Positions 9,501 through 21,300 of a stretch of 25,682 nucleotides of DNA are shown one piece after another. A program made the position numbers and the translations under genes. Source of the stretch: an uncultured Desulfobacterium sp. (GTDB taxonomy: Bacteria; Desulfobacterota; Desulfobacteria; Desulfobacterales; Desulfobacteraceae); contig CAKZLA010000116.1 of assembly GCA_937124525.1 (NCBI GenBank), positions 1 to 25,682 on the forward strand, given 5' to 3'. Numbering within the stretch: the stretch's first letter is position 1; the number at the start of each line of letters is the position of its first letter. The notes below the pieces were generated by a model. It worked only from the letters and a program-made list of their open reading frames with translations. It made no database searches and had not been told where the DNA came from.

Positions 9501-12500
9501 ATCAATTTCAGCAGGACCCTTAAAAATGCTTTTGTCGGATACCTGCTTCACACGCAAACCTGTTACAGAGACGATCACGTTTCCGGCATCATCGGTGAAA
9601 AAAGCATCAAGTATAAGGACCCCCTGGTCACTATCCCCGGAACGAAGATTGACATAGGTTCTTATCTTTGTATCCGGATCAGGATGAAATCTTTTATGAA
9701 AAACAAGTCTTTCGACACCGACGGGCAGGTAGGTTTTATCGTCTGATGGCAACAGGGCTATTGCTGTTTGAAAACATGCATCCAAAAGCACGGGATGAAG
9801 AGAATACTGATCAACTTTAAAATTCAGACTCCCAGGCAAATAGACATCGGCCAAGGCATCTGTTTCACCGTAATATAGATGTGTTAAACTACAAAATTTT
9901 TCACCCATGAATAATCCGCGTTCTTGAAAAAGCCGATATATTTGAGTTGCCGTTTTTTCTTTAGGACATCTTTTTTGAATTGAAGGAATATCGATTTTTT
10001 GGGAAACCCCCTCAATGGCCTGAACGGTGCCTGATACATGGATATCCCATGATGAATTTAAATCAGATTCATTTTGGCTGAAAATCTGAAATGTCGCCCT
10101 GTTCTCATTTTCTGTTTTCTGTTTCAATATGGTTTGAACAATGCGTGTATCCATACCTGAAAAAATCAGAGCTTGATGAATGTTTACATTAGATAATTCG
10201 ATGGAAGTATCTTGCCAGAGATAGTTTCCCGCAGTATTTGCTATTTCAAAAAAAACAGCGGCCGGTAAGACAGTTTTATCCTGGATTATATGATGTTCAA
10301 GATATGCAGGGTTCTTTGAATTCAGACTTATTTCAAAAATAATATCCGATGTTCCGGCGTGTCGGACCCGACGACCTTGTAATGGGTGTTTTGAAAAATC
10401 AGATATTATTGTACGCGATTTTTTCTCGATCCAAAAGGATTCACCTTGAAATGGATATAAGGGCAATTGAATCTTTGAAGAATCATGATTTTTGTAATAT
10501 GAGGTCCATTCAATATCAGCGCCATCTGTATAAGATTTTGCCAAATCTTCCAATATTGGCCAAGGCTCTGAAATTTTTTCAGGATAATCAACATCAACCA
10601 GGCCTGAAAATACATTTACGGCGGGGGTTCCTCCCATAAAGGCAAATAATCCGGATTTTAACTCATCCGTGGTGGAAGCAACAATAGCCAACCTGTGATC
10701 AAAATGGCTGCGGCATATGCTTGCTGAAAAGCAGAGGTCGTCCATGGATATTTTTTTGTTTTTTTCAAGATGGGCCGCATATCTTGCACATAATTGATTA
10801 AGGGCATTTTCTGATTTTGCAGAAATGGGAAACAAATAATAATCTGATTTTAAAATCAATTCTGTCCGTTCCAGGGGCATTTGATAACCTTCGATCACCA
10901 AATGAACATTTGTTCCACTGGCACCGAAGGCACTGACGCCGGCAAAATTCTTTTCCCCGGGCCAGGGTTGAGTTGTTGTTGGAACGGCAACAGGAGAATC
11001 ATTCCACGAAATCCCGGGATTAGGAATCTGAAAATTAAGATGTGGAGGAATCTTTTGATGCTGAATTGACAGGATGGTTTTCATCAAACCGGCCACTCCG
11101 GCGGCAGCTTCAAGATGTCCAAAGTTCGTCTTGACTGAACCAATCCACAATGGATTTGAACGCGTACCCTTTCCAAATACCGCCCCTAAGGCATTGACTT
11201 CAATGGGATCGCCAAGGGATGTTGCGGTTCCATGTGCTTCAACATAGCCCACCTGATCGGGTGAGATTTTTGCATTTAGAAGGGCCTGGGAGATGACGCG
11301 TTCCTGGGCCGGGCCGCTTGGAACGGTGAAACCCGCAACCGGGCCATCCTGATTGACGGCTGATCCTTTAATCAGCGCAGATATATGATCTTTATCCTTG
11401 ATTGCATCAGACAGACGCTTCAATACAATCACACCGCATCCTTCACCGCGAGCATAGCCGTTAGCTGATGCATCAAAAGTCTTACATCGTCCATCCGGCG
11501 ACAACATTCCGGCTTTGCAAAAATTGATGCTCAATTCAGGGGATAATATTAAACCGACACCCCCTGCAAGCGCCATGTCGGATTCGTGCCGACGTAAACT
11601 CTGACATGCAAGATGGACTGAAAGCAAAGAAGATGAACATGCGCTATCCACTGCCATACTTGGGCCTGTCACGCCCAGAATATATGACAAACGGCCGGGC
11701 GCCATGGACAATGTGCTGCCTGTGGCATAATAGGCGTTAATTGAGTTATCATCACCACTTTGCAACATCGCGTAATCAAATGTGCTTATGCCTATAAAAA
11801 CACCGGTTTGTGAGCCTTTTAGTTTCTTCGGGGCAATATTGGCATGTTCTAATGCCTCCCATGAAACTTCCAGTAAAAGTCGTTGTTGTGGATCTAAATG
11901 TATGGCTTCCCTGGGAGAAACACCAAAAAAATGAGCGTCGAATTTATCAACCTGGGACAGGAATCCACCATGTCGCGTATACATTTTTCCAGGGGCTTTC
12001 GGATCAGGGTCGTAATAATCCGATATGCTCCAACGATCCCGGGGAACTTCGCAAATAGCATCGGTTCCCTTGGATAACATTTCCCAAAATGATGCCGGAT
12101 CATTGGCCCCGCCTGGAAACCGGCATCCCATGCCCACCACGGCAATGGGCTCAAGCATATTATCAGGTAATTGAGAACTCTTCTTTGGTCTTTGATAAGC
12201 GGCCGGCTTTATTTCTGGTTCCACGGTATTCAATATTGTTTTCAGATGATCTTTTTCAAGATAATCTGTCATATCGACAATGGTTGGAGAATCAAATACC
12301 AGTGTGGATTTTAAAGATATGCCCAGGCTTGATTCCAGACGATTTTTAAGTTCCACGGCCATTAAAGAATCAATACCCAAATCAAATAAGCCGGCATCCG
12401 CATCAAGTTCATCTGTTGCCCTAAGGCCGATAACCTGCCGCACCAAAGATTTTATATGCTTCATTAACGCGGCATGTCTCTTCTCTTCCGAGATCTGTTT

Positions 12501-15500
12501 CAATTCCTGGACAAGGAGTGGCTTTTCTTCCTTTTTCAGTGCATCCTCGATTTTAACACTGATTAAGTCATCAAAAAAATGAGGGACCTTATTGTAAAAG
12601 CCTGGCAAAAATTTATTCCAATCCACCGGAATTACAGCTATCTGGGGGAAAGGCTGATTGCAAAGCCGGCCAAAAAGGTCTAAACCATCTTCAAGGGGAA
12701 TATGGCTCATACCCTGTTTGTTCCAACGCGCCTGATCCCGGGCGTCGAGCCTGGCGGCCATTCCGATTTCTCCCCATGCCCCCCAGTTTATGCTCAGGGC
12801 GGGAAGTCCCAGATTATGTCTGTAATGGGCCAGAGCATCCATAAATGCATTGGCCGAAGCATAGCTGCCCTGTCCGGGAGAGCCGATCACCGATGCAACT
12901 GAAGAAAAACAGACAAAGAAATCAAGGTTCATCTCTTTTGTATGCGTGTGCAAAAGCCAGCTTCCTTTTACCTTGGAAGCCATTACCTTCTCAAAATCAT
13001 CTTTGCTTTGTCTGATTAAAAAACCGTCTTTCAAAGTTCCCGCCGCATGAATAACACCGGAAAGCTGCGGCATTTCAGACTTGAGCTGATTGAACAATCC
13101 ATTTACTTCATCACAATTGGCAATATCAGCCTTGAAAACCGATATTCTACAACTTGATCCGGACATTTGTCTGATGGCATTTTCAGCTTCTTTTGATGGA
13201 TCGCTTCGTCCGACCAATGCCAGATGCATTGCACCTTTTTTAATACACCATTCAGCAAAGGCCAAGCCTAAGGAACCCAATCCCCCGGTTATAAGATATG
13301 TCTTGTCTTCATGAAATTGAACTGGCCGGGGATCAAGCTGTTTTGTCTTTAATCTGGCTTTATATCGCTTGTTGTTGCGCCATGATATTCGATCTTCACC
13401 ATCAGGGTCGATTATCTCTTCAAATAATGCTTGGGCATTATCCGTTTGGTCTGAATAATCGAGATCCACGCAGATTATCCGGCATTCAGGATGTTCCAAT
13501 GAAATCACACGCGACAATCCAATAAGCGACGATTGTGAAAGCACAATCCCATGACTACTGTCAGAGCCGGTTGACAGCGCACCCCGCGTCGCCATCCACA
13601 AATCCGGTAATTTGCCCTTGCCCGTCTGCACCAGAGCTTTTACCATATCAATGAGATTTTCACATCCTGTCAAGACGTCCTGATACAACAAGTCATCTTT
13701 TTTTATTAAATCCAGAGATTTTAAGTAGATAATCCCTGCATAATCAGATAACTTGAACAATGAATGCCAGTCTGTATCAAAATGACAATCTGATTCCAGG
13801 ATTTGACAAGACATATTATGGCTTTCTATCAGATTTGACAGGGAATGGGCTATCCCTTGACTGTCTCCGATAATCAACCAGTTTTTTTCCATTGAAACTT
13901 CTGGAAGATCCCTTTGTTTCAATGACCGGTCAAAAAGCCAGGTTGTTGCATATAACCATTCAGAGGATTGAGGTTTTAAACCGTTCCGGGCGAACGTATC
14001 TTTGCTTAACAGATCTTTATGCAAAACCATGGCTGTAAAACTTTTAAATTCAGCTATGACATTGCCGCTGTCATCAAAAAGAATCATATCACCGGTTATG
14101 CTTTTTCCCGTCTCCTCATATGACACTAATTTTATATAACACCATAAGCGGTCTGTGGTGTCGACAGGTCCATAAAAATTAAAGCCGTCAATGGAAAATG
14201 GAACAAATACATCATCCACGACATTCTCTTTGTTGATAAACAAATGACCACGAGCACAAAAAAATTGTATGCATGAATCAATCAATCCGGGATATAGCTG
14301 ATATTCTTCCACAGGGACAGAAGTTTCAGGCCTTTTGAGGCGACACAGGGCAATGGTTTCTTTCAGCCAAACCCCATCAATCCATTGAAAAGAGGTGCCC
14401 TGAGAATGCCCCTCGGAAAAAATTGAAGAATAAAATTCTTCCCGGTCCGTTACCGGTTCATAAGAAGATAGCTTTGTGTATTCATTGAAATCAATGGATT
14501 TATCCAATAAGACACTATCTATAGAGATTTTTCCGGAAGCATATGTCTGCCACTTAGCTTCATCCTTTTTACCGGATTCTTTTTCAATACTTAGTATTTT
14601 AAATTCAAAAAAGTTTTTTTCAGGGATAAATACTAACTGAACATCCCGTTCTCCTTTTTCAGGTATCACCAGGGGACGATGTACAAGGATATTTTCTATT
14701 CTGCATGATTTTTTGGCAAAATAGTTTTTAACAGCCTGTATAACCATGGAAATATGAGAAGCACAGGGCACAACTATTGAGCCAAAAATTGAGTGATCTG
14801 GAATATAAGCCGGGTATTTCTTGCTGAATCGAGACGAGTATCTGATTTCATTGGATAATGGCAGGGCAAGACATTGTCCTGGAAATTTTTCTCCAGGAAA
14901 TTGACGACTCTGCGAGGTATCTGCGGTTATCCAATATTTCTTACGTTGAAATGGATAAAAGGGTAATCGAACAGGCGTATATGGAGAATCCTTTTCAAAA
15001 GCCGGCCAGTCAATGTCGGCTCCTTTTACATATAAGACTGCCATATTTTTCAGTAATATTTGCCGATCATCATTTTTCTGGCAAAGACCCGGCAAGCACT
15101 CTGAATTGGAGTGTTCAAGGAGCGCGGATGATGGCCCTGGTGGGGCCGATTCCGGCCCGATCTCCAGAAAAATCGGATTTTTCATGGAATTGAGGGAATC
15201 TGAGCTTCTAAAAAAATGATCCGATTCTATATTCTGATTTATCCAATATGCAGGGGTTTCTATATCCTTTGGGGCAATTTCTCCCGAAAGGCTCGAAATA
15301 ATCATTATTTGCGGGGATGAAAAAGAGATATTTTTTACAATATTTATACTGCCATTCAATGTCGGCCTTGCTTTGGAGGAAACCAGTTTCAAAGCGTCTT
15401 CAAGATTGAATACACCGGCTATACAGGCTGCCGTATATTCACCCACGCCGGTTCCCATCAGAGCGTCAGGTATGAGTCCCCAATCAAGGTATAAGGTGGC

Positions 15501-17417
15501 CAATGCATATTCAACTGAAAAAAGAGCAGGCAATAAAAATTTTTCTTTATCGACACTCGACAATTTTTTTATATCCCAATGGAGGGCATCCACCAATGAC
15601 AGACCCCAGTCATCTGCCAATATTTCATTACACTTATCTATTGCTTTTGAAAATAGAGGCTGGGTCTCATATAATTGAAGACCCATGCCGGAAAACAGGG
15701 TTTTCTGATCAGGAAATGAAAATATCAATTCCGGTCTGGATTTATATGATCCGGTAAATATAGTTTGCCGGTCAGGATCGCGATCATTTTTAAATGCGTT
15801 CAGCTTATTTAAAAATTGATCTCTTGTTTCCGCAACAATACTTAATCGATGGGAAAAATGAGTTCGTCCTTTATTGGCCGAGGCGCATATGTCGTGTAAT
15901 AAATAGTCGGAATTGTTGTCTATAAATTCAGCATACCGAGCGGCCTGTTCATGTAGAGCGGTTTCGGATTTTGCGGATAAGTTCAGAAGTTGTAATGGAC
16001 GTCTGTATTTAACTTTTCCTTTTTTTGAAGTCGGCAAAGAAGGGGCTTCTTCAACAACTACATGGGCATTGGTTCCGGCAAAGCCGAATGCGCTTATCCC
16101 GGCAATTCTTTTCTTATTTATCGGATCCCAGGAATTAGTGTTTGTTGGAATTTTGACGGAAATCTTGTCCCAGGGTATGTAAGGACTCGGTGTCTTAAAG
16201 TGCAGGTGGGGCGGTATTATTTTATTTTGTATGGAAAGAACCACTTTTATTAGCCCGGCGACGCCGGCAGCGGCCTCTAAATGCCCGATATTGGTTTTGA
16301 CAGATCCGACAAACAAGGGATTTTCCTGTTTTCGTTTCCCAAAAACATTTGCTATTGCCCCAATTTCAATGGGATCACCAAGTGAGGTGCCTGTGCCGTG
16401 GGCTTCAATGTAGCTGACTTGATCAGGTAAAACACCGCAACCATGTATTGCGTTTTTAATGACTTGCTCCTGGGAAGGGCCATTTGGTACGGTTAAACCG
16501 CCGCTTGCCCCATCCTGGTTAATCGCGGAGCCGCGAATAACCGCAAGTATATTGTCGCCTGCGGATATTGCATCCGACAATCTTTTTATAACTATAATGC
16601 CACATCCTTCTCCACGAACATATCCATCAGCAAGGGCATCAAATGTTTTGCATTTTCCATCCAGGGCCAGCATGCGTGCCTTGGAAAAATTGATAAAAAA
16701 ATCAGGGGAGGCCATTAAACTTACCCCCCCTGCAAGAGCAATGTCGCATTCATGTTTGCGCAAACTTTGACAGGCCAGATGAAGGGAGACAAGTGAGGAT
16801 GAACATGCCGTGTCAACGGACATACTCGGGCCACTCAAACCCAGCGCGTATGACAAACGACCCGCCGCAACACTCAAAACAGCTCCGCTGGTAAAATAAG
16901 CATCAATTTCATTCTGACTTTGCGTACGCGCACGAAGCAATGCATAATCAAAAGTGCTGATTCCGACAAAAACACCCGCGGGAATTTTACGTAAACTTTT
17001 CGGTGAAATATTTGCATACTCCAAGGCTTCCCAGGCGACTTCCATGAGAAGGCGTTGTTGGGGATCCATATTGATGGCTTCACGAGGGGTTATGCCGAAA
17101 AAAGAAGCATCAAATTCTTCTATTGATGAAATAAATGCACCATGTTTCACATTCATTTTACCTGGCATGTCGGGATCAGCGTCATAATAGTCAGACATGT
17201 CCCACCGTGTTTGCGGAATCTTGGTTACGGCGTTTTTACCATTTTCCAATAATTCCCAAAACTTTTCAGGATCTTGCGATCCTCCTGGAAAACGACATCC
17301 CATTCCGATAATGGCAATGGGTTCAGCCCCGGCAATTTGAATGTTTTGCTCAAATTGCTTTGCCGCAAATGCAAGTTTGAGTGTTGACAGTTCTGAAAGC
17401 TTAATTGTCTTATTCAT
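6567..17417 (-). CDS. PKS B: bimodular type I PKS, KS-(dead AT)-DH-KR-ACP-KS-(no AT)-DH-ER-KR-ACP
   Basis: This 3616-aa subunit should add two ketide units, the first left as an alkene and the second fully saturated. The N-terminus (1-31) has an LSTLKLAF stretch like the LSPLKRA docking ends of cyanobacterial PKSs. Module 1: KS 32-457 (Cys205); degenerate AT about 560-790 (see separate entry); DH (His875 in a canonical HxxxGxxxxP, Asp1047); KR (TGGLGSLG, Ser1506, Tyr1519); ACP Ser1684. Module 2: KS about 1755-2175 (Cys1927 in DSACSSS); AT-less linker about 2236-2330; DH (His2376, Asp2546; motif Gly is Asp); ER about 2880-3200 ([10 protein letters not shown]); KR (Ser3351, Tyr3364); ACP Ser3528. 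The C-terminus is a charged, coiled-coil-like tail that plausibly docks onto the helical start of PKS A. The gene overlaps its upstream neighbour by 8 nt and PKS A by 4 nt. I see no good Shine-Dalgarno before the ATG, so translation is probably coupled. The ORF is uninterrupted, so the AT defects are in-frame. Confidence 0.96.
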   Translation of the reverse strand: MNKTIKLSELSTLKLAFAAKQFEQNIQIAGAEPIAIIGMGCRFPGGSQDPEKFWELLENGKNAVTKIPQTRWDMSDYYDADPDMPGKMNVKHGAFISSIEEFDASFFGITPREAINMDPQQRLLMEVAWEALEYANISPKSLRKIPAGVFVGISTFDYALLRARTQSQNEIDAYFTSGAVLSVAAGRLSYALGLSGPSMSVDTACSSSLVSLHLACQSLRKHECDIALAGGVSLMASPDFFINFSKARMLALDGKCKTFDALADGYVRGEGCGIIVIKRLSDAISAGDNILAVIRGSAINQDGASGGLTVPNGPSQEQVIKNAIHGCGVLPDQVSYIEAHGTGTSLGDPIEIGAIANVFGKRKQENPLFVGSVKTNIGHLEAAAGVAGLIKVVLSIQNKIIPPHLHFKTPSPYIPWDKISVKIPTNTNSWDPINKKRIAGISAFGFAGTNAHVVVEEAPSLPTSKKGKVKYRRPLQLLNLSAKSETALHEQAARYAEFIDNNSDYLLHDICASANKGRTHFSHRLSIVAETRDQFLNKLNAFKNDRDPDRQTIFTGSYKSRPELIFSFPDQKTLFSGMGLQLYETQPLFSKAIDKCNEILADDWGLSLVDALHWDIKKLSSVDKEKFLLPALFSVEYALATLYLDWGLIPDALMGTGVGEYTAACIAGVFNLEDALKLVSSKARPTLNGSINIVKNISFSSPQIMIISSLSGEIAPKDIETPAYWINQNIESDHFFRSSDSLNSMKNPIFLEIGPESAPPGPSSALLEHSNSECLPGLCQKNDDRQILLKNMAVLYVKGADIDWPAFEKDSPYTPVRLPFYPFQRKKYWITADTSQSRQFPGEKFPGQCLALPLSNEIRYSSRFSKKYPAYIPDHSIFGSIVVPCASHISMVIQAVKNYFAKKSCRIENILVHRPLVIPEKGERDVQLVFIPEKNFFEFKILSIEKESGKKDEAKWQTYASGKISIDSVLLDKSIDFNEYTKLSSYEPVTDREEFYSSIFSEGHSQGTSFQWIDGVWLKETIALCRLKRPETSVPVEEYQLYPGLIDSCIQFFCARGHLFINKENVVDDVFVPFSIDGFNFYGPVDTTDRLWCYIKLVSYEETGKSITGDMILFDDSGNVIAEFKSFTAMVLHKDLLSKDTFARNGLKPQSSEWLYATTWLFDRSLKQRDLPEVSMEKNWLIIGDSQGIAHSLSNLIESHNMSCQILESDCHFDTDWHSLFKLSDYAGIIYLKSLDLIKKDDLLYQDVLTGCENLIDMVKALVQTGKGKLPDLWMATRGALSTGSDSSHGIVLSQSSLIGLSRVISLEHPECRIICVDLDYSDQTDNAQALFEEIIDPDGEDRISWRNNKRYKARLKTKQLDPRPVQFHEDKTYLITGGLGSLGLAFAEWCIKKGAMHLALVGRSDPSKEAENAIRQMSGSSCRISVFKADIANCDEVNGLFNQLKSEMPQLSGVIHAAGTLKDGFLIRQSKDDFEKVMASKVKGSWLLHTHTKEMNLDFFVCFSSVASVIGSPGQGSYASANAFMDALAHYRHNLGLPALSINWGAWGEIGMAARLDARDQARWNKQGMSHIPLEDGLDLFGRLCNQPFPQIAVIPVDWNKFLPGFYNKVPHFFDDLISVKIEDALKKEEKPLLVQELKQISEEKRHAALMKHIKSLVRQVIGLRATDELDADAGLFDLGIDSLMAVELKNRLESSLGISLKSTLVFDSPTIVDMTDYLEKDHLKTILNTVEPEIKPAAYQRPKKSSQLPDNMLEPIAVVGMGCRFPGGANDPASFWEMLSKGTDAICEVPRDRWSISDYYDPDPKAPGKMYTRHGGFLSQVDKFDAHFFGVSPREAIHLDPQQRLLLEVSWEALEHANIAPKKLKGSQTGVFIGISTFDYAMLQSGDDNSINAYYATGSTLSMAPGRLSYILGVTGPSMAVDSACSSSLLSVHLACQSLRRHESDMALAGGVGLILSPELSINFCKAGMLSPDGRCKTFDASANGYARGEGCGVIVLKRLSDAIKDKDHISALIKGSAVNQDGPVAGFTVPSGPAQERVISQALLNAKISPDQVGYVEAHGTATSLGDPIEVNALGAVFGKGTRSNPLWIGSVKTNFGHLEAAAGVAGLMKTILSIQHQKIPPHLNFQIPNPGISWNDSPVAVPTTTQPWPGEKNFAGVSAFGASGTNVHLVIEGYQMPLERTELILKSDYYLFPISAKSENALNQLCARYAAHLEKNKKISMDDLCFSASICRSHFDHRLAIVASTTDELKSGLFAFMGGTPAVNVFSGLVDVDYPEKISEPWPILEDLAKSYTDGADIEWTSYYKNHDSSKIQLPLYPFQGESFWIEKKSRTIISDFSKHPLQGRRVRHAGTSDIIFEISLNSKNPAYLEHHIIQDKTVLPAAVFFEIANTAGNYLWQDTSIELSNVNIHQALIFSGMDTRIVQTILKQKTENENRATFQIFSQNESDLNSSWDIHVSGTVQAIEGVSQKIDIPSIQKRCPKEKTATQIYRLFQERGLFMGEKFCSLTHLYYGETDALADVYLPGSLNFKVDQYSLHPVLLDACFQTAIALLPSDDKTYLPVGVERLVFHKRFHPDPDTKIRTYVNLRSGDSDQGVLILDAFFTDDAGNVIVSVTGLRVKQVSDKSIFKGPAEIDKPGAESYYVDWEVLSENNRIRSESDRSKQWVVFSGRDETGELLYDNLKLQNRRVIQVSSGSCFAEISDDKFSIQPQCKSDIDQLFENIPRSVPCDLVILWPLDIEDQNDIHGCMTSILNIVQQIIKQPHLQISNLWIITRGAQPGAFASNGYFQAPFWGFSQVFNLEISSCHCRMIDLDPSNVLCTDDLIKELCSPDFEDSIAFGNNHCHAARLKLITNELTDDKSETESPVILKTTKTGILDYLYLSPMKRKSPGHDEVEIRINASGLNFRDVLNALGMLDPDSKKSAENLSFGFECAGRITRVGKNIKQWTAGDRVMAIHPTGCLASFVTVKADFVCSIPSQMSYEDCATLPSAFVTAWYGLCHLAKMKSTDRVLIHSAAGGVGQAAVQLAKQSGAEIFATASRGKWDFLKSQGIEHIMNSRKPDFSEKIMELTSGKGVDIVLNSLSGEFIEKSMEVLNPCGRFVEIGKIDIWDSSRFKKYHQKGSYFVFDLMSGMQSPSDQPDQPASPGPQCSPEIIKTAMNTLAKQLQEQNFTPLPFKTYPVGDAQDAFRHMAQGKHLGKVVLTFPDESLFKSNAVYLITGGMGALGIQTLKWMIENGAKNLILTGRKQPEQLKGKLAEIKEKGVSLQYFQSDISKKEDVIKLFDHIKTEATELKGIIHAAGINKDAMLSGQTPGLFQQVMAPKVAGAWYLHHFSQDISLDFFVCFSSAVSILGSHGQANYASANAFMDALMQHRKIHDLPGLSINWGPWQGKGMAGSLSQKDTDRLTSHGFSAIKPEKALKDLGKFLRQKIPQVMVAPIQWDKFSTRFNQKKAPPLFNDFIREKIETKEYVKSKIVRELNESPETHRHSLLTDHVTQQVSLVLGMQSANKITPRLRLSDAGIDSLMAVELKNILGENLNTSLPATLLFDYPTIEALVDYLLHDVLRLSVEDVEQKEKNLANINNQESQEYDNLEKMLEKELAAIDAEKEPGQ
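10431..10712 (-). other. AT-less KS-DH junction, PKS B module 2
   Basis: From RSHFDHRL (end of the KS-AT linker) to YPFQGESFW (start of the pre-DH motif) there are only 94 residues, against 385 in PKS A. A VFSG stretch, which normally sits just before the AT, is followed almost at once by [17 protein letters not shown], which normally follows the AT. No GQGxQ, GHSxG or HAFH motif is present. The catalytic AT has been removed cleanly and in frame. Confidence 0.93.
15025..15735 (-). other. Degenerate, internally deleted AT domain in PKS B module 1
   Basis: The fold is still recognisable (start IFSFPDQ, middle [20 protein letters not shown], end FLEIGP then YVKGADIDW), but its chemistry is gone. 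The GQGSQ oxyanion motif reads DQKTL, the GHS nucleophile motif reads GTG (Thr656-Gly657, codons near 15447-15455), and roughly 75-80 residues are missing after about residue 672, including the malonyl-binding Arg region and the HAFH motif. RTHF to KKYW is 312 residues against 385 in PKS A. The reading frame is kept, so this is a domain-level pseudogene inside a working gene. Confidence 0.9.
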
Positions 17418-18210
17418 GATCGAGAAGTCTCACTGATTCACCGTGCACCTTTGCTAAAAGCATAATAATAGTCGGTATCGTTCTTTTGTAATCAGGGCCG
17501 TTTATAAAAACAATAGTACTGCCGACCCATATGGTACTGCCAACGCCCAATGCGCCGACTATCGTAAAAAACGGCATGCCCGTCGTCATGAAAATTTTAA
17601 CTCCCGTCACCCATCCCACAAGGTTGGTTATAATTTTCCATCCATATTTGTCAAGCACCGATAACCCCATAAAACCAAGCAAGCCGCCTGCCGACACCAT
17701 GACTAGACCGACGACGACACCTTTGGCTACAATCGTATCCATGACTTCTTTTGTCATTCTTGCTTTAATCAAAGCTTTTCTATTGACCAAGTGTACAATA
17801 TCCGCATCAATCATTTCATTGATTTCATCAATGATTTTTTTCTTTTCCAAACTTTTCAATTCAGCCCACCAGATTCTGGTGCGCTTTTCAAACAATGATA
17901 TTATTTTTTCTTCAATTTCCTCTTCAGTATGTTTGTCACCAAGCAGGTAGTTTGTTCTATAGCCCTGTAACTTGTTCGCCACATCAATTAAAATTTGTTT
18001 GTATGGATATTCGTGTTCAAGCCTGAAGGCATTAACAAAATTATAACTGGCCGTCCTTCGCAAGGTTTTGCTGATCATGTCAACCAATTGATAATATTTC
18101 ATTTTTTTGTTGATGAGATTGGATTTCCCAAGTCCTTTTTCCATCAAACAAACAAGCTCATCGTAATCAAGTTGATTCAATAATTGGAAAAGTCTGTCAT
18201 TTTTTTGCAT
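17410..18210 (-). CDS. YaaW/UPF0174-like membrane protein inside the PKS operon
   Basis: A 266-aa protein with a soluble helical N-terminal half (1-155) and a hydrophobic C-terminal half (about 163-185 and 192-236, the latter glycine-rich and long enough for one or two spans). I recognise it tentatively as a relative of E. coli YaaW (UPF0174): both have a YxxILxDVxxxL segment in the middle (here YKQILIDVANKL, residues 70-81) and a Y-R-TIP segment near the C-terminus (YKRTIPTII, 241-249). The biochemical function of the family is not known to me. I chose ATG 18210, which has GAGA at suitable spacing upstream; an in-frame TTG at 18228 would add six residues but has no visible ribosome site. The stop overlaps the PKS B start by 8 nt, so it is transcribed, and probably translated, together with the synthase. 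A role in membrane association, export or self-protection is inferred from position only. Confidence 0.75.
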   Translation of the reverse strand: MQKNDRLFQLLNQLDYDELVCLMEKGLGKSNLINKKMKYYQLVDMISKTLRRTASYNFVNAFRLEHEYPYKQILIDVANKLQGYRTNYLLGDKHTEEEIEEKIISLFEKRTRIWWAELKSLEKKKIIDEINEMIDADIVHLVNRKALIKARMTKEVMDTIVAKGVVVGLVMVSAGGLLGFMGLSVLDKYGWKIITNLVGWVTGVKIFMTTGMPFFTIVGALGVGSTIWVGSTIVFINGPDYKRTIPTIIMLLAKVHGESVRLLDHE

Positions 18211-18228
18211 ATTAGTCTCGATATTCAA

Positions 18229-18383
18229 GGGTTTAATCTAAAACTAAACCTTTTCGTAAATATTCAGCCAGCACCCCATATTCACCTATTTTGACCTGCT
18301 CACATAGCATTAGTATGGCTACGTCCCAAATACTCGAATATGGGGGTGCTGGCCAAACATTTACATTACCGCAACCCGAATAT
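18229..18383. other. Intergenic gap between PKS C and the YaaW-like gene
   Basis: The only gap between genes of the operon. It is almost filled by the inverted repeat described separately. A second small stem (GGTTTA 18230-18235 with TAAACC 18245-18250) lies just upstream of the YaaW-like gene. I see no convincing sigma-70 promoter on the minus strand and no T-tract for an intrinsic terminator, so read-through from PKS C is the simplest reading. An internal promoter cannot be excluded. Confidence 0.5.
18255..18365. repeat. MITE-like imperfect inverted repeat
   Basis: The left arm at about 18256-18283 begins GTAAATATTC and contains CCAGCACCCCATATTC. The right arm at about 18336-18364 contains GAATATGGGGGTGCTGG and ends in CATTTAC. 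The arms pair over nearly 28 bases with a few mismatches and one bulge, around a loop of about 52 nt that has a small imperfect stem of its own (TAGCAT/ATGGCTA). A further copy of the outer end (GAATATTTAC) lies at 18377-18386, running into the PKS C stop codon. Size, arm length and position suggest a non-autonomous mobile repeat; a stable RNA hairpin acting between two operon genes is the alternative. Confidence 0.6.
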
Positions 18384-21300
18384 TTACCCCTCTTCCATCA
18401 TTTGCGCCAGCACATCATCGTCGGACATTTCCTTCAAACCCTCAAACAATTGATCGTCATCGGTTTTAGATGTCTCAAATGATAGATCCGCACCTACTGA
18501 TGCAGTCTCTTCTTCTCCTTTTGATTCAACCAATTCATGATTCAAAAAAACCATTAGATAACCTGTCAGTGATTCAACGTTTGGATGATCAAAGACCAGG
18601 GTAGTTGGTAAATCACATTCCAAATCAGCTTCTAATCTCTTTTTCAGCTCAATTGACATAAGGGAATCAAATCCGATATCAAATATAGGCTCATCAATTT
18701 TAATAGCATCAATATCCGGTATTTTCAATATATCAGCAATTCTTGATTGAATATGGTTCAATAATCTGGTTTTACGTGAACCCGGAGGCATATTGATAAT
18801 TTCATTTATAAATTTATTCTGATTATCATCAGCTCCAGAGGCATTGGATGTTTCAACAATATTCTTGCCCTGTTCAAATATATTGCTTAATAACGGCGGA
18901 ATGGCCCCTTCAAAAAATTTATGGGGAAATTTATTCTTGTTTGTTGGCAGAACAATTATTTGTGGAACCTTTGCATTTATCAGATTTCTGAAGGTATCGA
19001 GCCCCCTTTTCGTTCCAATTGTTTCAAGTCCTAATTTATGCCATCTGGTTTCCCCAATATCAGCAGCCATGCCAGATTCCGCCCAGGGCCCCCAATTAAT
19101 GCTCAAACCGGGAAAACCCAGGGAATGGCGATACTGCATCAGAGCATCCATAAATGAATTGGCTGCCGCATAATTACCCTGTCCCCAAGAGCCGATGACC
19201 GAGGAAATAGAAGAGAAACAGATAAAAAAGTCGAGATTGATTCCTTGTGATAGATTATGAAGATTCCAGGAGCCTTCAATCTTGGGCTGCATGACCTTTT
19301 CAAATCGAGATTGATTTTGTCGCAATATGCCAGCGTCTTCAATAATTCCGGCACAATGGACAATCCCTTTCAAAGGAGGCTTCTTTGAGGTGATCTGATC
19401 CATTGCATTTTGCATCTCCAGCAAATTGGAAACATCCGCCTTTATATCGTAAATATGTACATCTTGTTCTTGTAAAGCATCGATGATTGACTTGCTTGTT
19501 TTATTCAATCCACCGCGTGAAATCATAAATAGATAACGACATCCCAAAGAGACAAGTTGTTCAACTATTTTAATGCCAAGAGCGCCATTGGCCCCTGTCA
19601 CAAGATAACCGGCATTGGGTTCAATTTCAGGTATCTTGTCAAAATTATTATGTTGATACTGTTGCATTCTTGGTACATAGGCATTGTTATTGCGCAAAGC
19701 AATCTGATTTTCAAGATTGGGTCCCGAGGCGGCGGATAATAATAGTTCAGCGCCGGATGCGTTATTTCCAATAGAGTCGTCGATGTCCACGCAAACACAT
19801 TTAAATTCCGGATGCTCAAGATCAATCACTTTTGAAAGTCCCCATACTATCGATTGTGCAAGATTAGCGGCTGTCTTTGAAGATAAAATCTGATTAACAC
19901 CACATGTTATTAAGGAAAGCCGAGGGGACTTCGGCCATTTGACCTGGGCCAATCCTTGAACCAGATAGATAATATTGATGAATGCAGAGGTGCTCTGACG
20001 AACATCATTCATATCAAGACTCCACAGGTGAATAATATGCTCAACAGGATTGATGACGTCAAAAAGTTTTTGATAGTCTTTCAGCGACAGTGGATCAAGC
20101 TGGAACTTATTGGAATCCAAACGTTCATAGAATTGACCTGTTTGCACAATGGTGCATTGATGGTCTTGTTCTTGTAATGCTTTAACTACATTCAAGCCAA
20201 TCCCATTCTCATCGGCAAAAATCAGCCAATGGGATGGTGACACAGAGTGCATATCGTTCTGAATATCTGTTTTTGTCCACTCTAATGAATATATACCCTC
20301 GTCTTTATCTTTCTTCAAGTGTTGAAAAAGAAGTTCGGGATCAGCCTTTCGAAATTCAAATCCAATAATTTCCGTGCACAACTGTCCGGTTTCATTGAAC
20401 AGATGTAAATTCTGACTTTGAATTCCGTTATTATCCTTGATCTTTGCACTGCACCATAATTTTCGCTCATCATGGGGTGAATTAAAAAATTTTAGTCGTT
20501 TAATACAAAAAGGAACATAAACATAATCTTTTTGGATCATATCCTTGAGAGAATCATCCCAAAAGTTATTAAGCATTTGAAAACAGGTGTCAAGCAATCC
20601 CGGATAAAGGAGGTATTGTCCGGTATTTTCATGTATGTCGGGTGGGGATATCCTACAGATCGCATCCTTTTGTCCCAACCAGAACTTTTCTGCCCATCTG
20701 AAAGATTGACCCAATTGAATATCTATGGCGTGAAGATCTTCATAAAATTGATCACCTGATATAACCGAGCGGCTGTTTCGTTTGATTGTCTCAACCGATT
20801 CCAGGAAATTACCGGATTCAGGATTGTCCAAGGATCTTACTTTTCCCGTCATATGGTTGATCCACGCCGACTCGTCATCACCTTCATCAGGATTACAGCT
20901 TACAAGTTGAAAAGCATAGTCTCGATTTTCCTGGGGTGAAAGAATAACCTGCACCTGCCTGCCCGTCTCATCTGAAATAATAAGTGGTTTTAAAAAAAAG
21001 ACATCATAAAGCTCACACCCGCCATGGCCGAAAGCTTCAATAAAACCGGCAATGACCATGGATATATGAGAAGCCGCAGGAACAATCATTTTTTCAAAAA
21101 TAAGATGGTCGGAAACATAGGCCGGGGTATCCGGTTTTATATTTGTTTCAAAACGAATTTCCTTGGAAAAGGGGAGAGATAAACGGTGACCCAATAGTGG
21201 ATGCAGGGATGAAACGGCTTGGATTTTTTTATCAAATGTTGGTTTGCCCGTCTCCGTCCAATACCTGCTTTTTTCAAAAGCATAGGTCGGTGATGCAAGC

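Noticed and set aside
15025..15735. Frameshift or sequencing error as the cause of the broken AT
   Set aside because: The frame stays open on both sides, residues before and after the deletion align to the AT family, and the active-site changes are clean substitutions rather than garbled sequence.
18211..18228. TTG start at 18228 for the YaaW-like gene
   Set aside because: No Shine-Dalgarno lies upstream of it, whereas ATG 18210 has GAGA at reasonable spacing. The TTG remains possible but less likely.
18256..18364. Intrinsic terminator between PKS C and the downstream genes
   Set aside because: The stem has a loop of about 52 nt and no T-tract on the minus strand, so it does not fit a standard terminator.
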